Shown here: positions 46,857-56,871 of the stretch, piece by piece
Position numbering within the stretch: position 1 is the stretch's first letter
Layout of the letters: each line of letters opens with the position of its first letter
Assembly: GCA_902762795.1 (NCBI GenBank)
Contig: CACWPM010000007.1
Coordinates: forward strand, 124,001 to 188,000
Direction: 5' to 3'
DNA from: Fibrobacter succinogenes
GTDB lineage: Bacteria; Fibrobacterota; Fibrobacteria; Fibrobacterales; Fibrobacteraceae
Length of the DNA: 64,000 bases
Translations under genes and position numbers: made by a program
The notes under the pieces: generated by a model
Told to the model about the DNA's origin: nothing
The model's database searches: none
Seen by the model: only the letters and a program-made list of their open reading frames with translations

Positions 46857-49133
46857 ATGAACAAGAAAGAGAAAAAGATTCATCTGATTATCGGCTGGGT
46901 TATCTTAATCCTCATCGCCATTCTCTTATTCCCGGACAAAAATATTGCCCTCCGCGCCGAGCGGCCGCACCTAGGTCAGCTAAGCACGAGGACTATTGTC
47001 GCCCCGTTCAAGTTCGAAGTCCCGAAGACCGAGCAGGAAATCCAAAACGAAAAAGCCCGCGCGTCCGAGAAAGTGCCGGCTATTTTCGAATTCAATGCCG
47101 ACGAAACGATGCGTCTTCTTCGCGAACTGGACCAATATCTCAAGAAACTCGAACAGTACGGCAAGATGCAAACCGCTATCAGCGCAAGCAAGGATGACGG
47201 CAGCGAGTCCATGCAGACCAAAATTCAGGAAGCGTCGCGCATTTATGACCAATTGAAACAGCGCCTATCCATTACCGCCATCAAGCCGCTCAGCACAAAT
47301 TCAGCCGCCCGCGAAGCTTTGATGTCCGTCTATTCCCAGATGATGCAAAAAGGCGTCTCAAACACGCTACTCGCCAAGACAGAAACAGAAGTCACGCTCT
47401 TCTGCAACAGCTACAACATTAAGGATATCAAAAACCTCATCTACAACAAATCCACAATCTCCCTGATCAAGGAAAATAAGGAAAATTCCATCGAAATTGG
47501 CGAAATCCAGCCCATGCAGCGCCGTATTGACGAAGCGTTCGGTCAATTGCAGAGCTCGTTCTCCGCAGAGCAGGGTCTGCAAAGCGCCTTCTACGAAGCC
47601 CTCTACGTGTTTACGAGTCCCAATATTTTCTATCTCGAAAAAGAAACCGAAGCCCGCAAGCAAGACGCAAGAAACAAAGTAACACTCATCAAGGGCATGG
47701 TCCCCCGTGGCATGGAAATCGTAGCGCAGGGCGCCCCTATCACCAAGGAGATTCTTGAAAAAATCGACGCCCTCCAAATGGCTCAGCAGAACGAAGAAAA
47801 CTCGAAGACTCTCACCGCCCCATACGGAAACGTTCTAGTCTTTGTCATCCTCATTACGCTCCTCATCATGTTCTGCCTCTATGTACCGACGCGCACCATG
47901 TTCAAGACGCCGCGCCAACTGTGGAGTTTAGTGTTCTTGACCGTACTGCAGCTTCTTGCCTTCTGGGTCATCCACAACCTTTCGGGTGTACTCAACAAGC
48001 CCGACAGCATTCTCCCGGAAGCGATAGACTTCATGTGGCTTTACCCGATTACATTTACGCCCGTGATTGCAGTCGTTCTCTATGATGCTCGCATGGGACT
48101 TGCATTTGCAACGTTCTCCGCCGGATTTTACGGAATCTTAAACGGATACGATCTTGCTGCAACGCTCACGAGCTTGCTCGTGAACATAGCGGTGATTACA
48201 CCGCTATTCCGCATGCGATACCGCGTCCAGTTCGCCTGGAGCATGATCGCAGGCGTCGTTGCAGCAGCAGCAGCCATCAGCATCATGCTGCTCTTGCGTA
48301 ACAGATTTCATTTCGCAACATTCTACCAGACTCTCATCGCCGCAAGCGCAAACATCATCATCTTTACCGCAGTCGCGTCAGTGCTCTTGATCCATGTCGT
48401 CGAGAGAGTCTTCAGCATCACGACCGTACTCACGCTCATGGAAATGTCGGACTTCAACAGGCCTGCGCTCAAGCGCATCTCGGAACTCGCTCCCGGCACG
48501 TTCCACCACAGCATTCAAGTTTCGAACCTCGCCGAAAGCGTTGCCGAGACCATCGGTGCAAACTCGCTCCTCGTGCGCGTAATGGCGCTCTACCATGACC
48601 TCGGCAAGACTATGCGCCCAGAATACTTCACCGAAAATCAGAAGCAAGGAGTGAATCCGCACAACAGCCTGGATCCGTACCAGTCCGTCAAGATTCTCAC
48701 GGGGCACGTTTCGCAGGGCATCTTGCTTGCAAAGGAATACAAGATTCCGGAACTGGTCGCGACAGGCATCCAAGAGCACCATGGCACAACACTTATCAAG
48801 TTTTTCCATCACAAGGCTATGGAACTCGCCAAGGAAACCGGAAAAGAAGTCAAGGAAGAAGATTTCCGTTACAAGGGGCCTCGTCCGCAGAGCATGGAAA
48901 CAGCTATTCTCATGCTTGCCGACGTCATCGAAGCAACAAGCCGTTCCATGACAGACACCTCCTCTGAAGCGCTCATATCCATGATCCACAAGACCATTCT
49001 TGACAAATTCATGGACGGGCAGTTCAACGAAAGCAATTTATCCGTAAGGGAACTGTCCAAGCTCGAAGAAGCGTTCCTCCATAGCCTCGACGGGACATAC
49101 CATACACGAGTGAAGTATCCGGGACAGCGTTAA
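46857..49133 (+). CDS. 7TM-HD cyclic-di-AMP phosphodiesterase (PgpH-like)
   Basis: 758 residues. N-terminal membrane helix, a large extracytoplasmic 7TMR-HDED domain (~30-300), seven-helix bundle (~320-520), and a cytoplasmic HD domain with [29 protein letters not shown] and the second HH in GIQEHHGT. The family breaks down c-di-AMP. It begins 11 bp after phoH, the usual association in many phyla. Confidence 0.9.
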   Translation: MNKKEKKIHLIIGWVILILIAILLFPDKNIALRAERPHLGQLSTRTIVAPFKFEVPKTEQEIQNEKARASEKVPAIFEFNADETMRLLRELDQYLKKLEQYGKMQTAISASKDDGSESMQTKIQEASRIYDQLKQRLSITAIKPLSTNSAAREALMSVYSQMMQKGVSNTLLAKTETEVTLFCNSYNIKDIKNLIYNKSTISLIKENKENSIEIGEIQPMQRRIDEAFGQLQSSFSAEQGLQSAFYEALYVFTSPNIFYLEKETEARKQDARNKVTLIKGMVPRGMEIVAQGAPITKEILEKIDALQMAQQNEENSKTLTAPYGNVLVFVILITLLIMFCLYVPTRTMFKTPRQLWSLVFLTVLQLLAFWVIHNLSGVLNKPDSILPEAIDFMWLYPITFTPVIAVVLYDARMGLAFATFSAGFYGILNGYDLAATLTSLLVNIAVITPLFRMRYRVQFAWSMIAGVVAAAAAISIMLLLRNRFHFATFYQTLIAASANIIIFTAVASVLLIHVVERVFSITTVLTLMEMSDFNRPALKRISELAPGTFHHSIQVSNLAESVAETIGANSLLVRVMALYHDLGKTMRPEYFTENQKQGVNPHNSLDPYQSVKILTGHVSQGILLAKEYKIPELVATGIQEHHGTTLIKFFHHKAMELAKETGKEVKEEDFRYKGPRPQSMETAILMLADVIEATSRSMTDTSSEALISMIHKTILDKFMDGQFNESNLSVRELSKLEEAFLHSLDGTYHTRVKYPGQR

Positions 49134-49193
49134 ACAGAAAAAAGACAACCTTCTGAATAGAGACTGTCTTGAAACAAGTTTAACAAGATTTTT

Positions 49194-49700
49194 CTATTTA
49201 AGTTTGAAAACCACATTTCCGTCATCGTCTTGCGAGACAACGAGGTACTGACTGCCGCCTTCGAAGTCGAGGGTTGTTTCAGAATATACCATATGAACAC
49301 GCCCTTCCTGACTGCAACCATAATCATCTGTTATAATTACGTTAGGCTCACTTTTTTTGGCTAAACTTTTTACCACAACTTGAGGCCTAACTTTTACATC
49401 TATTTCTTTAGCGCAATACGTTGCATTAGCGATACCATTCCACTTGTCAAAGCGCACGCGGACCCTAAACGTTCCGACCCAGTCTTCTTCGACAACGCGG
49501 CTCTTTTCGCCCGGTTCAATAGCATCACGAATCCACGGCTGCACAGATTTTCCATCTTCGGAAATAATATCGACTCCCAAAATCGTGACATCCGTCTTAT
49601 TTTGGACCTGAAGCCTAGTCGTCGTATCCGTAAACACATGGCTCACGCAAGCGGTGAGCGACAACGCCACCAAACAAAGAAACATGCGTAAATACTTCAT
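49194..49700 (-). CDS. Predicted lipoprotein
   Basis: 168 residues. Lipobox LTAC (Cys 18), then a compact beta-rich domain (TTTRLQVQNKTDVTILGVDI) with one likely disulfide. GAGGA lies upstream. Its ATG shares a base with the stop of the barrel-type gene upstream (TAATG), so both are probably made together at the outer membrane. Family not recognised. Confidence 0.75.
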   Translation of the reverse strand: MKYLRMFLCLVALSLTACVSHVFTDTTTRLQVQNKTDVTILGVDIISEDGKSVQPWIRDAIEPGEKSRVVEEDWVGTFRVRVRFDKWNGIANATYCAKEIDVKVRPQVVVKSLAKKSEPNVIITDDYGCSQEGRVHMVYSETTLDFEGGSQYLVVSQDDDGNVVFKLK

Positions 49701-50932
49701 TAGCGTCCTCCCTGAGTTGCATCAACTTTTTCGTAGCGAATACCCTTCGCTTCAATCACCTTATTGCCTTGAGCATCGACTGTCGGAGTTCCGGTATTCC
49801 GCAATTCCGAACGATAATACAAGCCTTTGTTCGGGTCTCTGCTCTTCTGTGTCGTTTCCATGGGAGCAGCCTTTGCCGCGCCTCGACCAAAGAACTGGCC
49901 GCCAATAGAACCCAAATCTAGATGAATTTCGGCAATTAACGTCCCCTTTGCACCAAACATGTTATCATAATCAAAGGCTGAATTGTAGGCCAGGCGAAGA
50001 ATTAAAATATCAATAGCCCCGCCCCAAAGCAATTTTCTAGAACCTCCGATTTCATTACGGCGTAAGCAAGAGGCTTCAAAGCCCACCATACGAGACAGTT
50101 GGTCCGGGTAATATTTCAAAATAGCCGAATGGAAACCGCCCTTCGGGAAATCATACGACACATCGGCATAAAGCATTTGCTTATAAAGATTTTGTTCTAA
50201 ATTCAACCGAACAAAGTTATCATCATCCCCATTATTTTTTCGGCGATAAATCGTCGCGTTCAGGTTCGGCAAATACGTTTTGAAACCATGCCCCGTTCCA
50301 CCATAAAGTTCACGAGACTCCAGGTCCAAAGAAAGACGAATCGTCTGGAACGTATTGCGGTAGAAACTCGCCTGCAAACTCACATTCTTATAACGAGCAT
50401 GAGCCCAGTAAAATAGCAACGAATCGCTTTCGTCAGGGTAAACTTTTTGGCTCGCTAATTCAAGATTCTGATGCTGCAACCCCAAGGCGACCGTCGCATC
50501 GTATGCCGTATTCGTGTAAGAAAAGCCCCACGTAAAAGCCGAAGAAATATGGGCAAACTCACCGTAATGCGGAAAGAAGAAAAAGTCCTGAGAATCCCAA
50601 CCAGCGCGGTCGAACCAAGTGAGGAAACCCAAATGCGAAACGGAATCCAGCACCCAACTTCCAAAAATTCCGTAATGGTGCCTAAAAGCAAAACCGTCAT
50701 GATCACCGTACTTGCTCTTGAGCTGCAACTGTTCCGACGATGGCGTATAAGTGTAGCCAATATCGATAAAACCACCTCGCCCGCCACGCATCACAAGACC
50801 GATGTCGCGAAGTTGACGGTCTCGCATAACAAGGCCACCCTGAGTCAGCGCTTCGGTCGGAATTGGATCAGCAAAGGCAACACCCGTTGCTAATGCCAGT
50901 AAGAAGAATATTTTATTTAAACCTGTTTTCAT
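49700..50932 (-). CDS. Predicted outer-membrane beta-barrel protein
   Basis: About 410 residues from ATG 50932 (MKTGLNKIFFLLALATGVAFA signal). The body has many alternating amphipathic strands rich in Tyr, Phe and Asp (SAFTWGFSYTNTAYDATVALG, MLYADVSYDFPKGGFHSAIL), as expected of an outer-membrane barrel. After ~360 a short polar tail (QKSRDPNKGLYYRSELRN) probably faces the periplasm. No named family. A longer frame from 50980 is discarded because it would bury the signal peptide. Confidence 0.7.
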   Translation of the reverse strand: MKTGLNKIFFLLALATGVAFADPIPTEALTQGGLVMRDRQLRDIGLVMRGGRGGFIDIGYTYTPSSEQLQLKSKYGDHDGFAFRHHYGIFGSWVLDSVSHLGFLTWFDRAGWDSQDFFFFPHYGEFAHISSAFTWGFSYTNTAYDATVALGLQHQNLELASQKVYPDESDSLLFYWAHARYKNVSLQASFYRNTFQTIRLSLDLESRELYGGTGHGFKTYLPNLNATIYRRKNNGDDDNFVRLNLEQNLYKQMLYADVSYDFPKGGFHSAILKYYPDQLSRMVGFEASCLRRNEIGGSRKLLWGGAIDILILRLAYNSAFDYDNMFGAKGTLIAEIHLDLGSIGGQFFGRGAAKAAPMETTQKSRDPNKGLYYRSELRNTGTPTVDAQGNKVIEAKGIRYEKVDATQGGR

Positions 50933-50980
50933 AATCATCATTTCCAAATAAACTGCATTCGTCATTCCGACCCCTGTCAT

Positions 50981-51540
50981 CCTCGAACGAAGTGAGGGGA
51001 ACCATTATTTCTTGAATGACATTTGGGAAAGAATCCAGCCATATTTATGAATGATAATATAGTAAAGGATTTGTAAAGCTATGGGCTCGGGCCTTCGGCC
51101 CTTTGGGGTATGGGGTTTGAGGTATGAGCGTAATGTAATAAGAAATGCAAGTGGTTAGTGATTACCTTTGACCACTTAGTGCTTCAGCACTTATGTGGGC
51201 ATGGCCACCTTTAGGTGGGTGGTTAGTAAACAGTAGGCAGTACGAAGAAAGTCATGCTCGAAGCGAAGCGTAGAGGATCCATACTATTCTGAATACGCTT
51301 GTATATTCTTTGAACCGAGCCAAAGAGGTTGGGGCTAACCCATCCATACAGTTCTAACCACGATTACAAGATGTATGGATTGTCTTATAACCGCATGACA
51401 GATACTATAAGATTGTAAATTATTTAATTGCCGTCTCTATAATAATTAATGATTAGGATTGCAATTAAAACGTTCCTTCTACATCCCTGTTTACTAACCA
51501 CTGCCTACAGTCTACTACCTACTGTCTACTGCTAACTGCG
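50981..51540. other. 560-bp gap of hairpin repeats and AT-rich sequence
   Basis: Family B pieces (about 50968-51005 and 51252-51282), a CTCGGGCCTTCGGCCC hairpin with TTTGGGGTATGGGG (51085-51120), stacked hairpins around CACTTAGTG and CCACCTTTAGGTGG (51172-51225), then the CTACCTACTGTCTACTGC unit at 51510-51530. No coding frame. Confidence 0.55.
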
Positions 51541-51549
51541 GCTTCGCCG

Positions 51550-52968
51550 CTAGAACTGGAAATAAAGGAACGGGTTATAGCTTTGCGTAAAGAGAGCAAG
51601 TGACGCCAGGATGAACAATCCGAGCGCAATGAACGCCTTTTTGAAAGAAATGTTGTCGCACCAGTCAAAGCTACGGAATTTCCAGAAGGCAAGCATCCAC
51701 GCAAGAAGCATGAACACGATGCAGCTCGGCGTAAATATCTCAGCTGATAAAATAGCATCAGATGCAGCGACAGCATTCAAGCCGAGCATATTCTTCCACA
51801 TCCGCCACGCATCGCCAATAGAATCCGCACGGAACAGCACCCAGCCAAAAAGCACAATCACCTGCGTAATCGCAAGCTGAACAACCTTCGGCGCCTTGTA
51901 ATAAAAAGCATTCTTGTTGTTCGCACGTTCGACAATCATAAAGAACGCATGGTAAAGTCCCCAGCACACGAACGTCCAGTTCGCGCCATGCCAAACACCG
52001 CTCACGAACATGACCATGAACAAATTAAAATACAGACGGGTTTTGCCAACGCGGTTTCCGCCTAGCGGGATGTACAGGTAATCGCGGAACCAGCTCGTGA
52101 GTGAAATGTGCCAGCGCTTCCAGAACTCGGTAATGCTCTTGGAACGGTACGGACCGTTGAAATTGCGTGGAAAATGAAATCCGAGCATGAGCCCAAGCCC
52201 GATTGCCATGTTCGAGTACGCCGAGAAATCAAAGTAAATCTGGAACATGTACGCAAGCGAACCCCACCAGCTATTGATGACGCCCGGAGCATCCGCCGCA
52301 AAGACGCGGTCCGCGATAATGCCCACCTGGTTTGCAAGGAATATTTTTTCGGCAAATCCGAAGCAGAAAAAGACGATACCGCGAACAAAATTTTCGAGCG
52401 TATGCGTACGGGTTTCAAGTTCTTCGGCAACCGTATTGTAACGCACGATCGGCCCTGCCACAAGCTGCGGGAAAAGCGCCACGTAACATGCGAATGTCGC
52501 AAAATTCTTGACCGGAGGAGCGGTTCCGCGCCACACGTCAATGGCGTAACTCATGGACTGGAACGAGTAGAACGAAATACCCACTGGCAAAAGGACCGTC
52601 ATGATTGAGAACGGTTCGCAACCGAGCATCGTCGCAAAATCGTTCACGATTCCCATGCCAAACATGTAGTACTTGAAAAAGCCGAGTGCACCGAGGTTCA
52701 CCGCAATCGCCGTACCGAGCGCAAAATTACGCTGGAACTGGCTCGCACCCGGCGCCGAAATGAACCGCCCCGCCACATAGACTACAAGCGTACAGCCGAA
52801 CATGAGAAACACGAGCCACGGTTCGAGCCAGCCGTAAAAAATGTAACTGAAAATGGTGATGAACAAGTTCAGAAGCGAATGCTTCGCCCCGAGCTTGAAA
52901 AGCACGAAATAGCCAACCAGGAACGTCGGCAAAAAATAGAAAAGGAAAATCTGGGAAGAGAAAACCAT
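51550..52968 (-). CDS. MBOAT-family O-acyltransferase
   Basis: 472 residues, about ten membrane helices. AlgI/DltB-like: WKRWHISLTSWFRDYLYIPLGGNR followed by the catalytic His in SGVWHGANWTFVCWGLYHAFF. It moves acyl (often acetyl) groups across the inner membrane to a polymer such as a polysaccharide. The usual SGNH partner (AlgJ-type) is not adjacent, so the acceptor is unknown. Confidence 0.93.
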   Translation of the reverse strand: MVFSSQIFLFYFLPTFLVGYFVLFKLGAKHSLLNLFITIFSYIFYGWLEPWLVFLMFGCTLVVYVAGRFISAPGASQFQRNFALGTAIAVNLGALGFFKYYMFGMGIVNDFATMLGCEPFSIMTVLLPVGISFYSFQSMSYAIDVWRGTAPPVKNFATFACYVALFPQLVAGPIVRYNTVAEELETRTHTLENFVRGIVFFCFGFAEKIFLANQVGIIADRVFAADAPGVINSWWGSLAYMFQIYFDFSAYSNMAIGLGLMLGFHFPRNFNGPYRSKSITEFWKRWHISLTSWFRDYLYIPLGGNRVGKTRLYFNLFMVMFVSGVWHGANWTFVCWGLYHAFFMIVERANNKNAFYYKAPKVVQLAITQVIVLFGWVLFRADSIGDAWRMWKNMLGLNAVAASDAILSAEIFTPSCIVFMLLAWMLAFWKFRSFDWCDNISFKKAFIALGLFILASLALFTQSYNPFLYFQF

Positions 52969-53130
52969 GGATTAGTAGGAAGTAGGCTGTGAGGTTTGAG
53001 CTCGGGGCTTTCGCCCCTTTGGGGTATGGGGTTATTGTAATTAGAAAAGCTCAGAGCGAAGCGACCTCATAGGAGCTTTAGCTCCGTGCCCATAGCCCAA
53101 AGCGAGTAAAACGAGCGACCTCATAGCCAA

Positions 53131-53532
53131 TCATTCATTCACTTCAATTGCCAAATATCTTGGACCTTCATCGTCAAAGTATTCGTCTTCGACGGCACCG
53201 TCCCAGTTGCCTTCAAGCGGGACAATCTTGAGCGTGTGCTTGGCCTTTGCCTTGAATTCACTCACATTGCCCTTCGCCTTGTCGGCCATCTTGTCCTTGA
53301 CTTTGCCGCGAGCAATAAGCGGATTATAGACGCCCACGAGAACTTCCTTGGCATCAAGCTTGCCCGAAACAACTTTCGAGACCTTGTACTTGAAAACATA
53401 AACGTAACTGTACAAGTCATTGCTAGGCATTTTTCCAGGAATCTCAGTCAAACGCCCCTCAATAGTGACAGGATCAGCGGCGAACACGAAGGCAACCGCA
53501 AGGAACAGCGAAAGGATAATCTTTTTAATCAT
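53131..53532 (-). CDS. Small secreted protein
   Basis: About 133 residues from ATG 53532 (MIKKIILSLFLAVAFVFAAD signal). A beta-rich, Lys-rich body (VTIEGRLTEIPGKMPSNDLY, VFKYKVSKVVSGKLDAKEVL, ARGKVKDKMADKAKGN). Probably periplasmic; no family recognised. The 5' extension to 53589 is rejected. The 160 bp downstream is hairpin repeats ending CGAGCGACCTCATAGCC. Confidence 0.7.
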   Translation of the reverse strand: MIKKIILSLFLAVAFVFAADPVTIEGRLTEIPGKMPSNDLYSYVYVFKYKVSKVVSGKLDAKEVLVGVYNPLIARGKVKDKMADKAKGNVSEFKAKAKHTLKIVPLEGNWDGAVEDEYFDDEGPRYLAIEVNE

Positions 53533-53999
53533 AATCGCAAAATAGAAAATTTTCGAATATAAGCCCAAAAACAATTTGTTTTTTATCACTATAAATAAAA
53601 CATCGCATTCAATTGCCAGACCGTTTCAGAACGACATGCCCACCATAGGGAGGACAACATTTTCTTTTATTCCATCGAGAACGAAATGGTCTATCGATTA
53701 CGGGGCGACAAGAAGCGAATCAAACCTACAAATTCCAATTATTTTCACAGACGACATCCATTTTCAACAATTTTAGTCCATTTTTCATTAACTTTTATTT
53801 TATATAAAATCAATTTTTTCAAAGTTTTATAAAAAATTTTCAATTTTCGAACAAAAAGTCGTCGTTTTAAAATAAAATTTCATTAAAATTTCAAAAAATT
53901 TAACAAAAGCCGGAACAAACCTCTTGCCATCGTCAAAAAATACTCCTATATTTCATCCTATCTAAATTTTCATCTATTCTTTAAAAGACAGGAAAAATT
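53533..53999. other. AT-rich gap upstream of ilvB
   Basis: 467 bp. From 53770 on it is strongly AT-rich with runs of T and A. A CTATATTTCATCC stretch (53946-53958) resembles the CTATATT boxes seen before other genes here and may be the -10 of ilvB. No leader peptide with branched-chain codons and no attenuator hairpin is evident. Confidence 0.4.
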
Positions 54000-55718
54000 A
54001 TGGCAAACAAGACCTTAAGTGGTGCCGAAGTGATTATCGAATGCCTCAAGCGTGAAGGCGTCGACACAATTTTCGGCTATCCTGGTGGATCGGCCATTCC
54101 GATGTTCGATGCCATCCTCGACTCCAGCATCAAAGTTGTGCTCAGCCGTCATGAACAGGGCGCAACCCACATGGCTGACGGTTATGCCCGCCAGACCGGC
54201 AAGGTCGGCGTAGCTCTTGTCACTAGCGGTCCGGGTGCAACGAACACGTTTACTGGTATTTATACAGCTCTCATGGATTCCAGCCCGATTGTCGTGCTCA
54301 CGGCTCAGACGACGACTCCGAACTTGGGCAAGGACGCCTTCCAGGAATGCGATACGAGCGGTATGACTTTTGCAACCGTGAAGCATTCATACTTGGTCAA
54401 AGACACGAACGACCTTCCGCGCGTGATGAAGGAAGCTTTCCACATCGCACGTTCCGGCCGTCCGGGCCCGGTGCTTATCGACCTTCCGAAGGACGTGACC
54501 GCAGGCCCCTGCACCGCCCCGTTCACTGACCAGATGGATTTGCCCGGCTACAAGATTCCGACTTATGCTTCTGCTGAAAGCGTTGAAAAGGCCGCCGACT
54601 ACATCAAGAACGCCAAGAAGCCGCTCTTGCTCGTGGGCCACGGCGCAATGATTTCCGGCGCATCCCGCCAGGTGAAGGAACTCGCCGAAAAACTCGGCGC
54701 TCCGGTTTGCTGCACCATGCTCGGCCTCGGCGCTTTCCCGACCGACCACGAACTTTCGCTCGGCATGCTCGGCATGCACGGCACGATCTACGCCAACAAG
54801 GCCGTGCTCGAATGCGACTTGATTCTCTCCATTGGCAGCCGCTGGGACGACCGCATTACCGGTAAGCTCAGCGAATTCTGCAAGAACGCCGTGAAGATGC
54901 ACATCGACATCGACCCTGCCGAAGAAGGCAAGGTGTTACAGCCGGATGTGTTCATGTGCGGTGACGCGAAGCTCGTCTTGGAACAGCTCCTCCCGATGGT
55001 GAACAAGCTCGACACCGCCGACTGGGTGAAGACCTGCCAGACCTGGAAGAAGCGCTACCCGCTCACTTACGCGAAGCAGGGCGGCCTCCGTATGCAGCAC
55101 ATCATCGCAACCGTGAGCGAACTTACCCACGGCAAGGCAATCGTCACGACGGACGTGGGCCAGCACCAGATGTGGGTTGCACAGTTCTTCCATATCAACT
55201 ATCCGCGTCAGCTCCACTCCAGCGGTGGTGCGGGCACGATGGGCTTTGGCTTCCCGGCTGCTATCGGTGCCGCATTCGGCAACGAAACCGGTTGGCCGGT
55301 TTGCAGCTTCAGCGGTGACGGTGGTTTCCAGATGACCGAAGCAGAACTCGCAACGGCAGCCATCCACAAGCTCCCCATCAAGATTTTCGTGATGGACAAC
55401 AAGTACTTAGGCATGGTGCGCCAGTGGCAGGAACTCTTCTATGACCACCGCTATTCCAGCGTGGACATGAGAGGCAACCCGGACTTCGTGAAGCTCGCCG
55501 AAGCTTACGGCATCCCGGGGCTGCGTATCAAGCGCCCGGCAGATGCTGAACGCGTAATCCAGAAGGCTTTGGACTACAACGACGGTCCGATCCTCATCCA
55601 TTGCGAATGCGAGAAGGAAGACAACGTGTTCCCGATGATTCCGGCAGGCGCTCCGATTACGAGCATGATCACCGAACAGCCGAAGACGCAGCTCGAAAAA
55701 CCCACCGGATCGACGTAA
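54000..55718 (+). CDS. ilvB: Acetolactate synthase, large subunit
   Basis: 572 residues. The ThDP enzyme that opens branched-chain amino-acid synthesis. Glu and cofactor region in SRHEQGATHMADGYAR, FAD region around GLGAFP and LGMLGMHG, and the ThDP/Mg motif SGDGGFQM ... VMDNKYLGMVRQWQ. Full length. The small subunit follows 22 bp later. Confidence 0.97.
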   Translation: MANKTLSGAEVIIECLKREGVDTIFGYPGGSAIPMFDAILDSSIKVVLSRHEQGATHMADGYARQTGKVGVALVTSGPGATNTFTGIYTALMDSSPIVVLTAQTTTPNLGKDAFQECDTSGMTFATVKHSYLVKDTNDLPRVMKEAFHIARSGRPGPVLIDLPKDVTAGPCTAPFTDQMDLPGYKIPTYASAESVEKAADYIKNAKKPLLLVGHGAMISGASRQVKELAEKLGAPVCCTMLGLGAFPTDHELSLGMLGMHGTIYANKAVLECDLILSIGSRWDDRITGKLSEFCKNAVKMHIDIDPAEEGKVLQPDVFMCGDAKLVLEQLLPMVNKLDTADWVKTCQTWKKRYPLTYAKQGGLRMQHIIATVSELTHGKAIVTTDVGQHQMWVAQFFHINYPRQLHSSGGAGTMGFGFPAAIGAAFGNETGWPVCSFSGDGGFQMTEAELATAAIHKLPIKIFVMDNKYLGMVRQWQELFYDHRYSSVDMRGNPDFVKLAEAYGIPGLRIKRPADAERVIQKALDYNDGPILIHCECEKEDNVFPMIPAGAPITSMITEQPKTQLEKPTGST

Positions 55719-55740
55719 TAGGTAACAGGAGAATTTGAAA

Positions 55741-56235
55741 ATGAAAGATATAGCTCATTCCATCAGCTTGTTAGTCGCAAACCGCCCAGGCGTGCTCGTG
55801 CGCATTGCACTCGTGTTCTCCCGCCGTGGCTACAACATCGATTCTCTCGTCGTCTCCCCCACGCTCGACCCGAATTTCAGCCGCATGAACATCATCGCTC
55901 ACGGCAATCCCGAAATCTTGATGCAGATCATCAAGCAGCTCGAAAAGCTCGTGGACGTGGTTCAGGCCAAGGACCATACCGGCACGGACGCCGTCGAAAA
56001 GGAACTCGCCCTCATCAAGGTTCGTTGCACTGCAGAACAGCGCACCGAAATCTTGCAGCTTTGCGACCATTTCCATGCCAACACCGTGGACATGACGATG
56101 ACTTCCATGATCATCCAGATCACGGGCAACAGCGTCAAGGTCGATACGCTCAAGAGCTTGTTGCAGAAGTTCGAAATCGTCGAATACATCCGCACGGGCA
56201 AGGTCATCATGCTCCGCGGCGAAGACAAGACGTAG
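55741..56235 (+). CDS. ilvN: Acetolactate synthase, small subunit
   Basis: 164 residues. ACT domain at the N-terminus (HSISLLVANRPGVLVRIALVFSRRGYNIDSL in shape) followed by the family's C-terminal regulatory domain; it gives valine feedback control to IlvB. AGGAG at 55727-55731 is 9 bases before the ATG at 55741, which I prefer over an in-frame TTG at 55735. Confidence 0.95.
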   Translation: MKDIAHSISLLVANRPGVLVRIALVFSRRGYNIDSLVVSPTLDPNFSRMNIIAHGNPEILMQIIKQLEKLVDVVQAKDHTGTDAVEKELALIKVRCTAEQRTEILQLCDHFHANTVDMTMTSMIIQITGNSVKVDTLKSLLQKFEIVEYIRTGKVIMLRGEDKT

Positions 56236-56277
56236 TTCGCGACTTCATCGCAGTTACTAATTAAGAGAACTTAGAGA

Positions 56278-56308
56278 AATGCATTCGGGTTTCCGGATGC
56301 ATTTTTTC
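56278..56308 (+). terminator. Rho-independent terminator of ilvBN
   Basis: AATGCATTCGG pairs with CCGGATGCATT, loop GTTT, followed by six T. Confidence 0.9.
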
Positions 56309-56396
56309 ATATTCTACATTCCGCCAACAAAATTCTACCAACTACATTCCGCCAACCAAGTTCAGCCAACAGCGGCACAACTTATAGTTACTAGAG

Positions 56397-56422
56397 ACGC
56401 CTGGGAAACCGGGCGTTTTTCC
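56397..56422 (+). terminator. Second terminator-like hairpin
   Basis: ACGCCTGG-GAAA-CCGGGCGT followed by five T. It lies after two direct copies of CTACATTCCGCCAAC. Confidence 0.6.
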
Positions 56423-56480
56423 AGTATTTTAAACAAAATAAATGTCTGTTTGGGGATGAAATTTCAAAATTCAGCATTTT

Positions 56481-56780
56481 TTACGTAAGAATGGTCTGAA
56501 AAAGGCATATTTTTACGTAATTTTGCATACAAAGAAACAATTTTTCAATGAAGAAAGAGTAAAATTTGAGTTTTAGCCCCCATTTTTTGGTTCAAACGCC
56601 ATTTTTTCAGCTTCTTGTCATAGGAACTGAGTCAAAAAAGCCGTAAAAGTTACAAACAACATCAAAAATTTACGTAAAAAAGTTAGGATTTCATTAATTT
56701 TTTACGTAAATTTAGGCTTTTTCGCAAAAAGCACGTTGTCGCCGTAAATTCAAACAAACTAATATCGTTTACAAATCCTC
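56481..56780. repeat. TTACGTAA site group upstream of the radical SAM cassettes
   Basis: TTACGTAA at 56481, 56513, 56670 and 56702: two pairs each 32 bp apart, with 157 bp (about 15 turns) between pairs. Looser CGTAAA copies lie at about 56642, 56741 and 56772. It shares the TACGTA core and the 32-bp step of the elements at 1671-1985 and 63551-63654 but not their other bases. Confidence 0.55.
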
Positions 56781-56797
56781 AACGTAAAAAATATTTA
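56768..56797 (+). promoter_or_regulatory. Candidate promoter of cassette 1
   Basis: TTTACA (56768-56773), 18-bp spacer, TATTTA (56792-56797). Would start transcription near 56804, about 68 nt before the TTG start codon. Confidence 0.35.
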
Positions 56798-56871
56798 AAG
56801 CGAAAAAAAAACTCTTGTATAAGCAAAACAAAGTATTTTATAGAGAGTGTGGTGGGAGAAGGAGTTTTCTT

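Noticed and set aside
53576-53776. 66-codon plus-strand frame upstream of ilvB
   Set aside because: It begins at a TTG with no ribosome site in AT-rich DNA and shows no protein-like pattern.
56815-56871. Longer start for precursor 1
   Set aside because: The 19 extra residues run through the ribosome site GAAGGAG, and the paralogs all start at the MKIEKKK position.
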